From positions 1-37,553 of the forward strand of contig CANCVE010000035.1 of assembly GCA_947381435.1 (NCBI GenBank): DNA of 37,553 nucleotides, given 5' to 3'. This stretch comes from Chitinophagaceae bacterium (GTDB lineage Bacteria; Bacteroidota; Bacteroidia; Chitinophagales; Chitinophagaceae). The notes beneath the pieces were generated by a model, which was not told the origin of the DNA, made no database searches, and saw only the letters and a list, made by a program, of their open reading frames with translations. Shown here piece after piece: positions 24,223 through 33,200 of this stretch. How positions within the stretch are numbered: the first letter of the stretch is position 1; each line of letters starts with the position of its first letter. Position numbers and translations under genes: made by a program.

Positions 24223-25242
24223 TTATTTTCCTACTACCAATACTTGAAATGTTCCAGGAATTGCTTTGGGTCTTTTACCTGTGTTAGTTGCTTCTAAGTC
24301 TGCAGTTGGGGTGTATAATAAATGAGTCTTTTCATCGAGTGCGATTGTTCTAGCACCTTTTTTTGTAACAGCATTTTCAACTACTGAAAACTTATTTGCA
24401 TTATACTCATGAATCACGGTTATCGTTCCGTTTTCGCCATTGGATGTATAGATGTTTTTGGTAGTTTCATCAAACGCATTGCCATCGCAACCTCCGCCTA
24501 TAGGTAGGTTTGCTACAATTGCTCCTGTTTCTGCATTCAATATAATTAGCATTTTATTATCGCCACAAGCAGCAAATAATCTTTTTGTCTTCGTATCAAT
24601 TGCCAAACCTGTTGGCGCTTCTCCCGGGGCAATAGACCAATGTGCTAATACTTTATATGTTTTTGTATCAATGGCTACAACCTCACTTTTATCTTCTAAG
24701 TTTACAAATATTTTCCCAGCACCATTACTCACAGCCGTTTCTGGAGCACCACCTACTGCTACTGTAGCTACAACTTTGTCGTTTGAAGGATCAATAAAAG
24801 ATAAGTCTTTACTCTTACCATTACAAACTACTACTTTCTTTATAGATGCATCATAAAATATAGCATCTGGCTTTTCGCCCGTAGCAACTGTACCAGTTAC
24901 TTCAAGTGTTTTCAGGTTGAATACTGAGGCATTGTTAGTTTTGCCATTGGTAGTGTATCCCTTATTTAGTTCTGGAACAAAAGCAATTCCATGAACACCA
25001 CTTGTATTTGCAATAACGCTAATAGAATCTCCTGTATTTTTATCAATAACATTTACTTGGCTAGAATGCGATACAAATAGTCGATTACTATTTGGTTGTA
25101 AAGCTAAATAATCCCAACCTCCTGGGCCTCCAATTTTAAGCGTTTTTACTACTTTAAGTTGTGCATTAGTTGCAAAAGAAATGGCAACCATTAAACTAAT
25201 AGAGAGTACTTTTTTCAATATAATAATTTTATTTTGGTGCAA
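24223..25242 (-). CDS. YncE-like YVTN beta-propeller protein, secreted
   Basis: Up to 339 residues. A signal peptide (KKVLSISLMVAISFATNAQ) is followed by a seven-bladed-type propeller with repeated V-x-V-I/F-D-x-x-T-x-x-x-x-x-x-I/V-x-V-G blades: VNVIDKNTGDSISVI, ASVFNLKTLEVTGTVATGEKPDAIFYD, LSFIDPSNDKVVATVAVGGAPETAVS and LIILNAETGAIVANLPIGGG. The family binds ligands or partner proteins in the periplasm; no catalytic residues can be named. There is no in-frame ATG before the signal peptide. TTG codons at 25242 and 25218 fit, and 25218 gives MKKVLSISL, the more typical signal start. Array 4 lies in its upstream region. Confidence 0.87.
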   Translation of the reverse strand: MHQNKIIILKKVLSISLMVAISFATNAQLKVVKTLKIGGPGGWDYLALQPNSNRLFVSHSSQVNVIDKNTGDSISVIANTSGVHGIAFVPELNKGYTTNGKTNNASVFNLKTLEVTGTVATGEKPDAIFYDASIKKVVVCNGKSKDLSFIDPSNDKVVATVAVGGAPETAVSNGAGKIFVNLEDKSEVVAIDTKTYKVLAHWSIAPGEAPTGLAIDTKTKRLFAACGDNKMLIILNAETGAIVANLPIGGGCDGNAFDETTKNIYTSNGENGTITVIHEYNANKFSVVENAVTKKGARTIALDEKTHLLYTPTADLEATNTGKRPKAIPGTFQVLVVGK

Positions 25243-25418
25243 TATATCGAGTCAATATTGATTAATTGTAAACAAAAAGGTGAATACAACTCGAGAAGCT
25301 ACCCATTAGAATGAAATCGAAGAGAATAAGCGAGCAGATAAAGAAAAGTCATAAAACAATGAAAAGAGATGGAATACGCAACATTGGCGTTATAAAGCAT
25401 TGTTTTTTGGCAACAAAG

Positions 25419-25628
25419 TTCAACTGAACAGAAGATAAGTTCACCTGAATCAAAAAAAGATTCAACTGGATGTAAAGATGATTCAACTGGATGGAAAGAT
25501 GAATCAGGTGAATGAAAGAAAGATTCAGTTGGATGGAAAGATGATTCAACTGAATGGAAAGCTGATTCAATTGAACGGAAAATAAATTCAGGTGAATGGA
25601 AAGATGATTCAGGTGGATAAATGACCAT
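25419..25628. repeat. 21-bp dyad array 4 (core TTCAnnTGAA), 10 units
   Basis: Cores start at 25419, 25440, 25461, 25482, 25503, 25524, 25545, 25566, 25587 and 25608, exactly 21 bp apart. The core TTCA-NN-TGAA (often TTCAnnTGGA) has middle bases AC, CC, AC, AC, GG, GT, AC, AT, GG, GG. The linker is mostly TGGAAAGATGA. It is the same core as array 1, 22 kb away. It lies between lpdA and the YncE-like gene (476-bp gap), behind the lpdA terminator. The remaining 25243-25418 shows nothing recognised. Confidence 0.92.
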
Positions 25629-25660
25629 TTCTTAATGGATTTAGGTAAATCCAGACAATA

Positions 25661-25689
25661 AAAAACCCGATGTAAGAATACATCGGGTT
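25661..25689 (-). terminator. lpdA terminator
   Basis: Stem AACCCGATGTA (25664-25674) pairs with TACATCGGGTT (25679-25689) around AGAA. The minus-strand transcript ends in TTTTTTATTG. It lies 29 bp after the lpdA stop. Confidence 0.88.
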
Positions 25690-25718
25690 AATCATTATGA
25701 AAACCTAAAACCAATTTA

Positions 25719-27128
25719 TTAAATATCAGTTGCTTCACCGTAAGCTACTGCTGTAGCTTCTTTAAAGCCTTCACTCATAGTAGGGTGAGGATGTACAGCA
25801 TTCAAAATTTCGTGTGCAGTAGTCTCCAATTTCCTTGCAGTAACTGCCTCAGCTATCATTTCAGTTACGTTTGTACCAATCATGTGAGTACCCAAAAGTT
25901 CACCATATTTAGCATCGTAAATAACTTTCACAAAGCCATCTGTATTGCCAGAAGCACTTGCCTTACCACTAGCTATAAAAGGAAATTTACCCACTTTAAC
26001 TTCATAACCAGCGTCTTTTGCTGCTTTTTCGGTCATACCAACACTCGCAATTTCTGGTGTACAATAAGTACATCCTGGAATGTTGCCATAGTCTATAGCG
26101 TCTGGTAAATGGTGCAATTTCTTTTCATTATAACCAATAAATTCAGCAGCATTAATGCCTTCTTTACTAGCTACGTGAGCCAAAGCCTGACCAGGCGTTG
26201 CATCGCCAATGGCTAGTATGCCAGCCACATTGGTTTGACCGTATTTGTCAGTAACAATCTTTCCTTTTTCAGCCTTAATGCCCAATTCTTCTAAACCAAT
26301 GTTTTCTATATTAGCTACAACACCTACAGCACTTAGTACGATGTCGGCTTCTAGTGTAACATAACTACCATCTTGTAGTTTCACTTTAGCTTTAACGCCT
26401 TCTCCTGTTGTATCAACGCTTTCTACAGAAGAGTTAGTCATTATTTCAATGCCTTGTTTCTTGTAGCTTTTTTCTAGTTCCTTGCTGATATCTTCATCTT
26501 CTACAGGAACTATACGTGGCAAAAATTCAACGATGGTAACTTTTGTTCCCATGCTATTATAGAAATATGCAAACTCAACACCTATTGCGCCACTACCTAC
26601 TATAATCATGCTTTTTGGTTGAGTAGGCAAAACCATTGCTTCTCTGTAGCCAATAATTTTAGTGCCATCAATGGGTAAATTTGGTAATTGACGACCACGA
26701 CCACCTGTAGCAATGATGATGTATTTTGCTTCAACAATAGATTTGCTACCATCAGCAGCAGAAACTTCTACCTGACCCTTGGCTTTTATTTTGCCATAGC
26801 CCATTATTACATCAATCTTGTTTTTGCGCATCAGGTATTGAACACCCTTGCTCATTTTATCTGCTACACCACGGCTACGTTTTACAACACCCGTAAAATC
26901 GTGTTGAATACCAGTAGAAGTGATACCATAATCGGCAGAATGTTTTAAATACTCATATACCTGAGCACTCTTCAACAACGCTTTTGTAGGGATACAACCC
27001 CAATTGAGGCACACACCGCCTAAGCTTTCTTTTTCGATAATAGCTACTTTAAACCCTAGCTGAGAAGCACGGATAGCAGCAGGATAACCACCCGGACCAC
27101 TTCCTAAAACAATTACATCGTATGCCAT
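25719..27128 (-). CDS. lpdA: Dihydrolipoyl dehydrogenase
   Basis: A 469-residue E3 component shared by the pyruvate, 2-oxoglutarate and branched-chain dehydrogenase complexes and glycine cleavage. It reoxidises dihydrolipoyl groups with NAD+ in the cytoplasm. Motifs: FAD fold VLGSGPGGYPAA (9-14 GSGPGG), redox disulfide GGVCLNWGCIPTK (Cys40/Cys45), second Rossmann SMIIVGSGAIGVEFAYFY, FAD-binding ILAIGDATPG and the C-terminal HPHPTMSEGF with the catalytic His448/Glu453 pair. It is a single gene with its own promoter (27201-27231) and terminator. The paralogue choice is not open to doubt from motifs, though which complex it serves cannot be read. Confidence 0.97.
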   Translation of the reverse strand: MAYDVIVLGSGPGGYPAAIRASQLGFKVAIIEKESLGGVCLNWGCIPTKALLKSAQVYEYLKHSADYGITSTGIQHDFTGVVKRSRGVADKMSKGVQYLMRKNKIDVIMGYGKIKAKGQVEVSAADGSKSIVEAKYIIIATGGRGRQLPNLPIDGTKIIGYREAMVLPTQPKSMIIVGSGAIGVEFAYFYNSMGTKVTIVEFLPRIVPVEDEDISKELEKSYKKQGIEIMTNSSVESVDTTGEGVKAKVKLQDGSYVTLEADIVLSAVGVVANIENIGLEELGIKAEKGKIVTDKYGQTNVAGILAIGDATPGQALAHVASKEGINAAEFIGYNEKKLHHLPDAIDYGNIPGCTYCTPEIASVGMTEKAAKDAGYEVKVGKFPFIASGKASASGNTDGFVKVIYDAKYGELLGTHMIGTNVTEMIAEAVTARKLETTAHEILNAVHPHPTMSEGFKEATAVAYGEATDI

Positions 27129-27200
27129 AATATTTTTTTGATTACTTTAAAATGAAAGGAAGCAGTTTGTTTGGCCGCCAATCCAATCGTGTTGCGACGG

Positions 27201-27231
27201 CGAAAATAGTTGCTTATCTTCAAACAGCAAA
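27201..27231 (-). promoter_or_regulatory. lpdA promoter, TTTG-N19-TATTTTCG
   Basis: On the minus strand TTTG (27228-27231), exactly 19 bp, then TATTTTCG (27201-27208). This matches the Bacteroidota -33/-7 consensus TTTG-N19-TAnnTTTG at all bases but one. The expected start point is about 65 bp before the lpdA ATG. Confidence 0.65.
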
Positions 27232-27360
27232 GGGTTGTTTTGTACGAAATCGTTTGAAGGATGGTTTATTTTTAAGAATGATAAAATGATTTGAATGAAA
27301 GAAATGATTTTTTGAATTATTTCAAGTAAATATCAGTCATCTTCATCCTTCAATCAATAC

Positions 27361-27515
27361 AGATTTGACTTGATTTTGGAAGTCCAACCACAATTTGATT
27401 CAATTATACTCAGAATCTGAAAATCCAGTCACAATTCTATCATTTTGTACCTAGATTTTAGAAATCTAGGTTTAATTCAAACCTATTATACTCAGCGTTC
27501 TAAAACTCAGCTTAT
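27361..27515. repeat. Degenerate ~41-bp repeats with a perfect 23-bp palindrome
   Basis: Four similar blocks begin with ACT/ACC at about 27368, 27408, 27449 and 27490, so 40-41 bp apart. The third contains a perfect inverted repeat, ACCTAGATTT-TAG-AAATCTAGGT (27449-27471); the others have shorter dyads (GACTT/AAGTC, CAGA/TCTG). The gap 27129-27698 otherwise holds the lpdA promoter and a terminator, and no gene. Confidence 0.55.
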
Positions 27516-27628
27516 TTCTTTTGGGATTGATTGTAAAAATGCCAACTATTTGAATTTTTACATCTGCTTTAAACTAAGAAGAATACTTGTCAAAGAGTTG
27601 AAGTATTTTATTTGAAGGCTAAGGATAA

Positions 27629-27663
27629 ACAAAAAAGGGCTGTCTGGAAAGACAACCCTTTTA
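27629..27663 (-). terminator. Terminator of the LruC-domain lipoprotein gene
   Basis: Stem AAAAGGGCTGTCT pairs with AGACAACCCTTTT around GGAA, with one mismatch. The minus-strand transcript ends in CCCTTTTTTG. It lies 36 bp after the stop of the gene. Confidence 0.85.
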
Positions 27664-27698
27664 TCAAACAAATCCTCTCTTATAGTAAGTTTAAAAAT

Positions 27699-29801
27699 CT
27701 ATTTATTGAAAATGATTGAACTGTTTTGATATTCGGAACTAGTGTTTTTGTACCAATCCAAGTAAGATACTCCACCCGATCCTGTCCAATCGAAGAAGTG
27801 CAAGTAAGCCTTATATATTGGTGTCATCTCGGTAGGGTATTTAAATGAACTAGCAAAGTTGATAGCAAACGGATAGTTGTTTTTTGTAACGTAATAAATA
27901 CCTTTACTTACACTAGAAGCATCATCTCCAGTTCCTAGTAATGTTTTATCCGCAAGATCCGTAGGGTTGAAGCCTGGCAAATGCACTTCATAACTTCTTC
28001 TTCTATTGCTAATTAAGAATGGATTGAAGGTTGCAGGGTCTACGTTACTTTGAGGTGTAGATAACACAATATCAATGTGTGATGTATCACCAAGTATCTT
28101 AGGAAGTGATGGATCGGTGTTTACAAATGAATTTCCGCCTGCATTTTGTATCATTTGTTTTGTGCCATCAAATGGAATGAAAACTGCATTTGTTTGTCCC
28201 GCCTCAGTACCATTGCTATTTTGTTTGGTTATTCCATTTGTCAGTCTTTGTCCTGTAATAGAACTTACTGCAGAACTCGCAAAAGGTAGTTGAACTCCAA
28301 ATGAGTTTTCGTAAGTAGCTCCTGCTGCAATTGGTGCAAAGTCTCCTTCTATTTCTACAACTTGATTCTTCGCATTTGTAATCAAATTGTAATGATAGCT
28401 AACCACTAAATCATTCATATCATAATCTCCTTGTAAAGGCCAGTTATCTTCAAAAGCAAGTGTGCCATGCTGATTTACACTAGGATAGTGGTTATTGTAA
28501 GCACGAGTAGCATCATTAGGATATTCGTCTAAAGCATCACAAACACCATCTTTATCAGAATCTAGAGGATTAATTACTGGCTTAATGCCCGTTCTGTTTA
28601 CAGCAGTTGCAGGATTTGTAGTTGCATAAAAAACACAGTCATTAAAGTCATTATCACCGCCTCCATTAGTTCTGTTTATATCTTCAAACCCTACAAGGTA
28701 ATAGTCAAGCTTTGTTTTTGGGTCTGTGTATTGAATAAGTACAGTATGTTTTTTACTACCAGTTTCTTTTTCAGGGTTTAAATAAGCATCTGAAAAATAA
28801 GCGGGGTTGCCAGTTTTAACAACAGGTGTTCCATTTTTATCAACACTACTCCAAGCATCAGCATACAAAACAAAACCTATAGTTGTATCTTTTCCAATTC
28901 TTCCTAGATAAACTTTGTTTCCAGATACTAATTCGCCTCCGCTTCCTTTTAAGCTTGCATTGGGATATACAAAGGTTATGTTTTTAATGTCAGCTAAAGA
29001 AGTAGGGGGGGTATTTGTCGCATATTTATAATAGCCAAAGCTGTTTCTGTATCCAGCACCTTCGTATACAAAAGTTATCCAAACATCAGCATCTTCGGTT
29101 AAAATTATATTCGAAACAGCATTGCTGCTCACATAAGATGATCCACTTACTGACGTAGCTAAGTTTTTACTTTCAGGTAAAGTATTCGTTAAGTTAGTAA
29201 GCAAATCTGCAGTTATGGCATCATTTGTTTTTTCTAAATAGTTGGGTACTCCTTGATCATTTGCTGTTCCTAAATAAGAGAAAACAGTAGATGTTTTGGT
29301 GCCATTTATGTCAAAACTTGATTTGCCACTTGGTGTTGTTGATTCAATTATCGTATTACTAACCGCATCGAATGTTCCAACCACATTACCTTTAAAACCA
29401 GTTGATCCTCCTAGTGTACAAGTGAGCGAAGTTCCGTTTAAGGCAATTTTGGCATTGTTTAATACACCAATAAAGTTTGGTGCAACAATAAAAGTATCCA
29501 TGTAAGAAGGTGCTGCAACGGAATAATTAATTCTACCAGATGCATCAGTAACTGCTGTTGCTATTTTATCTCCTTTTGTTTTGTTGGTGTAACCATAAAT
29601 AGCCACAGGAACATTAGCAATAGGGGCATCAGTATTGGTAAGCAAGGTTACATCTACAGAAATCTGACGAGTAGTTTTGTACGTAAATCCGTCTGGCGCA
29701 ATTTTGCCAGTAGGAATGTTTGTGTTATTACTGTTTACGTCTTTTTTTGCACAAGCACCTAGTAATAGTAAAGATGCTAAAGGGATGAATAATTTTTTCA
29801 T
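27699..29801 (-). CDS. LruC-domain lipoprotein
   Basis: A 700-residue lipoprotein with signal MKKLFIPLASLLLLGAC and lipid-bearing Cys17. Asn/Thr/Lys-rich linker residues follow, then a beta-sandwich (ISVDVTLLTNTDAPIANVPVAIYGY), a DUF4114-like part (GFEDINRTNGGGDNDFNDCVFYA), a calcium-binding DSDKDGVCDALDEYP loop (thrombospondin-3-like), and the LruC domain (GTLAFEDNWPLQGDYDMNDLVVSYHYN, ENSFGVQLP, KNNYPFAINFASSFKYPTEMTPIY). The family is surface-exposed or periplasmic in Bacteroidota and Leptospira; the function is unknown. Calcium binding is expected from the Asp/Asn-rich loops. It is transcribed away from the giant surface protein, so the two share a 455-bp divergent control region. Confidence 0.9.
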   Translation of the reverse strand: MKKLFIPLASLLLLGACAKKDVNSNNTNIPTGKIAPDGFTYKTTRQISVDVTLLTNTDAPIANVPVAIYGYTNKTKGDKIATAVTDASGRINYSVAAPSYMDTFIVAPNFIGVLNNAKIALNGTSLTCTLGGSTGFKGNVVGTFDAVSNTIIESTTPSGKSSFDINGTKTSTVFSYLGTANDQGVPNYLEKTNDAITADLLTNLTNTLPESKNLATSVSGSSYVSSNAVSNIILTEDADVWITFVYEGAGYRNSFGYYKYATNTPPTSLADIKNITFVYPNASLKGSGGELVSGNKVYLGRIGKDTTIGFVLYADAWSSVDKNGTPVVKTGNPAYFSDAYLNPEKETGSKKHTVLIQYTDPKTKLDYYLVGFEDINRTNGGGDNDFNDCVFYATTNPATAVNRTGIKPVINPLDSDKDGVCDALDEYPNDATRAYNNHYPSVNQHGTLAFEDNWPLQGDYDMNDLVVSYHYNLITNAKNQVVEIEGDFAPIAAGATYENSFGVQLPFASSAVSSITGQRLTNGITKQNSNGTEAGQTNAVFIPFDGTKQMIQNAGGNSFVNTDPSLPKILGDTSHIDIVLSTPQSNVDPATFNPFLISNRRRSYEVHLPGFNPTDLADKTLLGTGDDASSVSKGIYYVTKNNYPFAINFASSFKYPTEMTPIYKAYLHFFDWTGSGGVSYLDWYKNTSSEYQNSSIIFNK

Positions 29802-30256
29802 GTTTGTACTTTTTTGAGAGTTAATTATTGTTTGTTTGATGAAGCAAAGATGCGGCTATGTAAAAACATATTTTACCCTTTAAAAAAGGGGGGTAGTGGG
29901 TATGTGTTGTAGGTACAGTTTAAAGTAAGTAATTATTTGAATAATTGTTTTCTTATTCAAAGATATATTCACGTTCAGTTGTTTTTTGTTAATAAGCTAC
30001 ATAAACCAATAAATACAAAATTTATTTTGCTTAATTATCAAATTGATGATTAATGTCATTAATTGCAAAAAATATTATAGCCTACTTTTGCTATTCTTAC
30101 AAAAACAAAACACATCTTACTACCATTTACGCTTTTACGCATCAAACTTTTTAAATAATTAAAGGCAAAATAATACGCCTATTCTGCCAATTGCAGAAAT
30201 AAGGTCTTGTCTCGGTTCTGTCGGTTTTTTGATTTGATTCACAAAAACAAAAGAAT
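29802..30256. promoter_or_regulatory. Divergent control region of the LruC lipoprotein and giant surface protein genes
   Basis: A 455-bp non-coding stretch. TACTTTTG at 30083-30090 matches the -7 consensus TAnnTTTG for the plus-strand gene and would give a 5' leader of about 160 bases. TCTGC-CAATT-GCAGA (30183-30197) is an inverted repeat in that leader. A 14-bp copy of GCCAATTGCAGAAA (30186-30199) recurs inside the start of the gene (30280-30293). A small CCCTT/AAGGG hairpin lies at about 29876-29890. Confidence 0.4.
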
Positions 30257-33200
30257 ATGAACAAGTTTCTTTTTACACAGCCAATTGCAGAAAAAATTGC
30301 AGTTTCGCTTTCACCAACCACTCCAAACATTCTTTGGAGAAAGAGTTTAGTTTTAATTGCAGTATTTACCTTGTCATTGATTATTGTTTGTACTAACAAT
30401 GTCATCTCACAAAACCTTTATTGGCGTACTGATGGTGCATCACAATCTTGGACGGGTGTAAATTGGAGTGTAACACCCACCACCGTTGGTGGAATAGGTT
30501 GGACAAATGGTTATAATGCCATTTTTACAACTAACTCATCACCAATCTTTGTTACCAATCAGCAAGTGGGCAATATTACTCTATCCGGCACAACTACTAC
30601 CGTTTCATTAACAAAAGCAGGAACATTTTCCACTAATGGAAAAATTATTTCCATCGATGTTTGTGGTGGCTGTACTTTTAATTGGGGTTCTCAACTTGTA
30701 TCAACAACCGCTGGAACTGGATTTAAAAAAGTTTCTGCAGGCACATGGAACATTGGAGGCTCAATGAATGCTTCTGGAGCTCCCGCTGGTATCACTATCA
30801 ATGCCGGTACTGTAATCGTTACTTCTTCTAATAGTTTAGGAGGGGGGCCACTTACAATGAATGGCGGAACGCTACAATCCACAGGAAATGCATTCAATAT
30901 TAGTCAAATGAATATTGGTGGCAGTTTTATTTTTTCTGGTACAGGAGCAGACACCTATGGCTATCCAATTATACTTTCAGTAACACCAACTATTACAAAC
31001 TCTACAAGTAGTGGTGCCATCAGGCAACTAACAGGAGGCATATCTGGCAATTTTGGTTTAAATTTCAATGGGGCAGGGGCAGGTGTGATAGCAATGGGAG
31101 GTGTAAATACTTTCACAGGACCATTAACCTTGGCTAGTGCAGAGGTTTGCTTTGCTAATGATGCTAGCTTTGGTGCAGTGCCTAGCTCTATTACACCTGC
31201 ATCTATTATAATAGATGGAGGCAAAATGACTGCAATTGGAACAGATAATAGTACTACAGTAAATTATACACTTGATAGTAAAAGAGGTATTCAAGTGGGA
31301 AGCAGTGCTGCTTCTGCAATAAATGTAAACACAGGAAGTACGCTAACCTATAATGGAGTCATAGCAAATAAACCAAGTGCAAATGGTACTTGGACAAAGT
31401 TGGGTAGCGGTACATTGATTTTAGGTGGTTTATGTACTTACACAGGAGCCACCACATTAAAAAATGGAACACTTAGGCTTACTTCTAATGCACTGCCTAC
31501 AGCAACCATTTTAAACATAGGTCAACCCACAAGCACCAATCTCGGATTGTTTGATCTAAATGGAAATTCCCAAACTATCGCTGGACTAGCTTCGATTGTT
31601 GGTAATAATGTAAGTGCCTCTAAAAACACAGTAACTTCCTTAACGGCTGCAACTTTAACCATTAATTCTTCTACGTCTAATGTTTTCGGAGCTGCCTCTA
31701 CTATAAACTCAGGGATAATTTCTGGTGCTATCTCGCTTGTTAAAGATGGATCTGGTACTCAAACTTTGGGGGACATAAATACTTACACTGGTGCAACTTC
31801 AATAACTGCAGGTACATTACTCATGGCTTCTACTGGATCATTATCTGCAAGTTCAGCTGTAACTGTTTCAACAAATGGTATCTTGAGTGGTACTGGTTCT
31901 GCTTTAGGAAGTGTTGATTTATTCGGCACTATTAGTCCTGCTGCTACTGGAACTATTGGTACTTTAACAACTGGAAATCTAACGTTAGAAGCTGGGGGCT
32001 TTTATCATTTTGATGTTAATAAAACTTCGGGCACTCCTGGAACTGATTGGGATAATTTAGTAACAGGATCATTAACCAATAACACAACTGTTGGTTCAAA
32101 CTTTACTGTAGCAATAAATGGTACAATTACAGGTTTTGTAAGTGCGAACGCAAATAGTTGGGTAATTGGCCGTTACACTGGCACAGCCCCTTCTTCCGCC
32201 AACTTAGTAGTAAATACAACAGGTATTACCAATAGTTTTACTGGTAAATTTACTATTGGGTTTTCATCAAATAACATTAATCTTAATTATTCTACATGCA
32301 CATTAGGAACATGGCAAGGGGGTAATACTGCATGGTCAACTAATTCAAACTGGTGTTCATCTTTTCTGCCTATAAGTTCTACCAATGTTACAATACCTGT
32401 TTCATCTTTTTATCCAATCATTAGTGCCACATCCCCTGTTAATAATATAGTAATCGCTTCGGGTGCAAGTGTAAATGTTGCTGGCATATTGCAGGTTGCT
32501 GGTAGTATTAGTAATGCCGGATTGTTGGACATCTCGAAGGGAGCTCTTGAACTAAATGGCACTACTGCACAATCAATTCAGGGTACTGATTTCAGCGGTA
32601 GCACTATCGGCGGATTGATAATTAATAACCTAGCAGGAGTTACTATTGGTGGTCAATTAAATATCACCGATTCAATTATTCCTGTATCTGGCATACTTTA
32701 CAGTGGAGGATTTATTACACTAAAATCTTCGGCTACAAAAACTGCTCGAATTGCTACTGGAACAGGTACTTATCTTTTAGGAAATGTTACTGCAGAGCGT
32801 TTTATTACTGCAAAGGCGGCAAGAAAGTATAGTTTTATTGGAAGTTCAGTTTCGCAAACTTTTCGAAATGCTTGGCAACAACAAATTTATATTACTGGTA
32901 TTGGTTCTGGCGGAACTCCTTGTGGTGCTACCGCCGGAAGTGGTGGTGCTACAGACAAATACAATAGTAGTGGTTTTGATGCTTCCCAAAACAATGCTTC
33001 TACAGTTTTATATTACACAGCAAACACCATAAAAGGCAGTCATTACGCGGGCCTTCCAAATACTAGTTCTCTTATTGTTCCTGGTATTGGTTATTGTGTA
33101 AATGTTAGAGGAGATAGAAATAGTAGCTCTGTAACTTGTACTAATCAACTAACCTCTTCGTCACCTATTGCTCCAGAGTCAGTTACACTAATAGCTACAG

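Noticed and set aside
25349-25570. Minus-strand heptad ORFs over array 4
   Set aside because: Two overlapping frames are open at once, as expected for a repeat of 21 bp, so openness is no evidence for coding.
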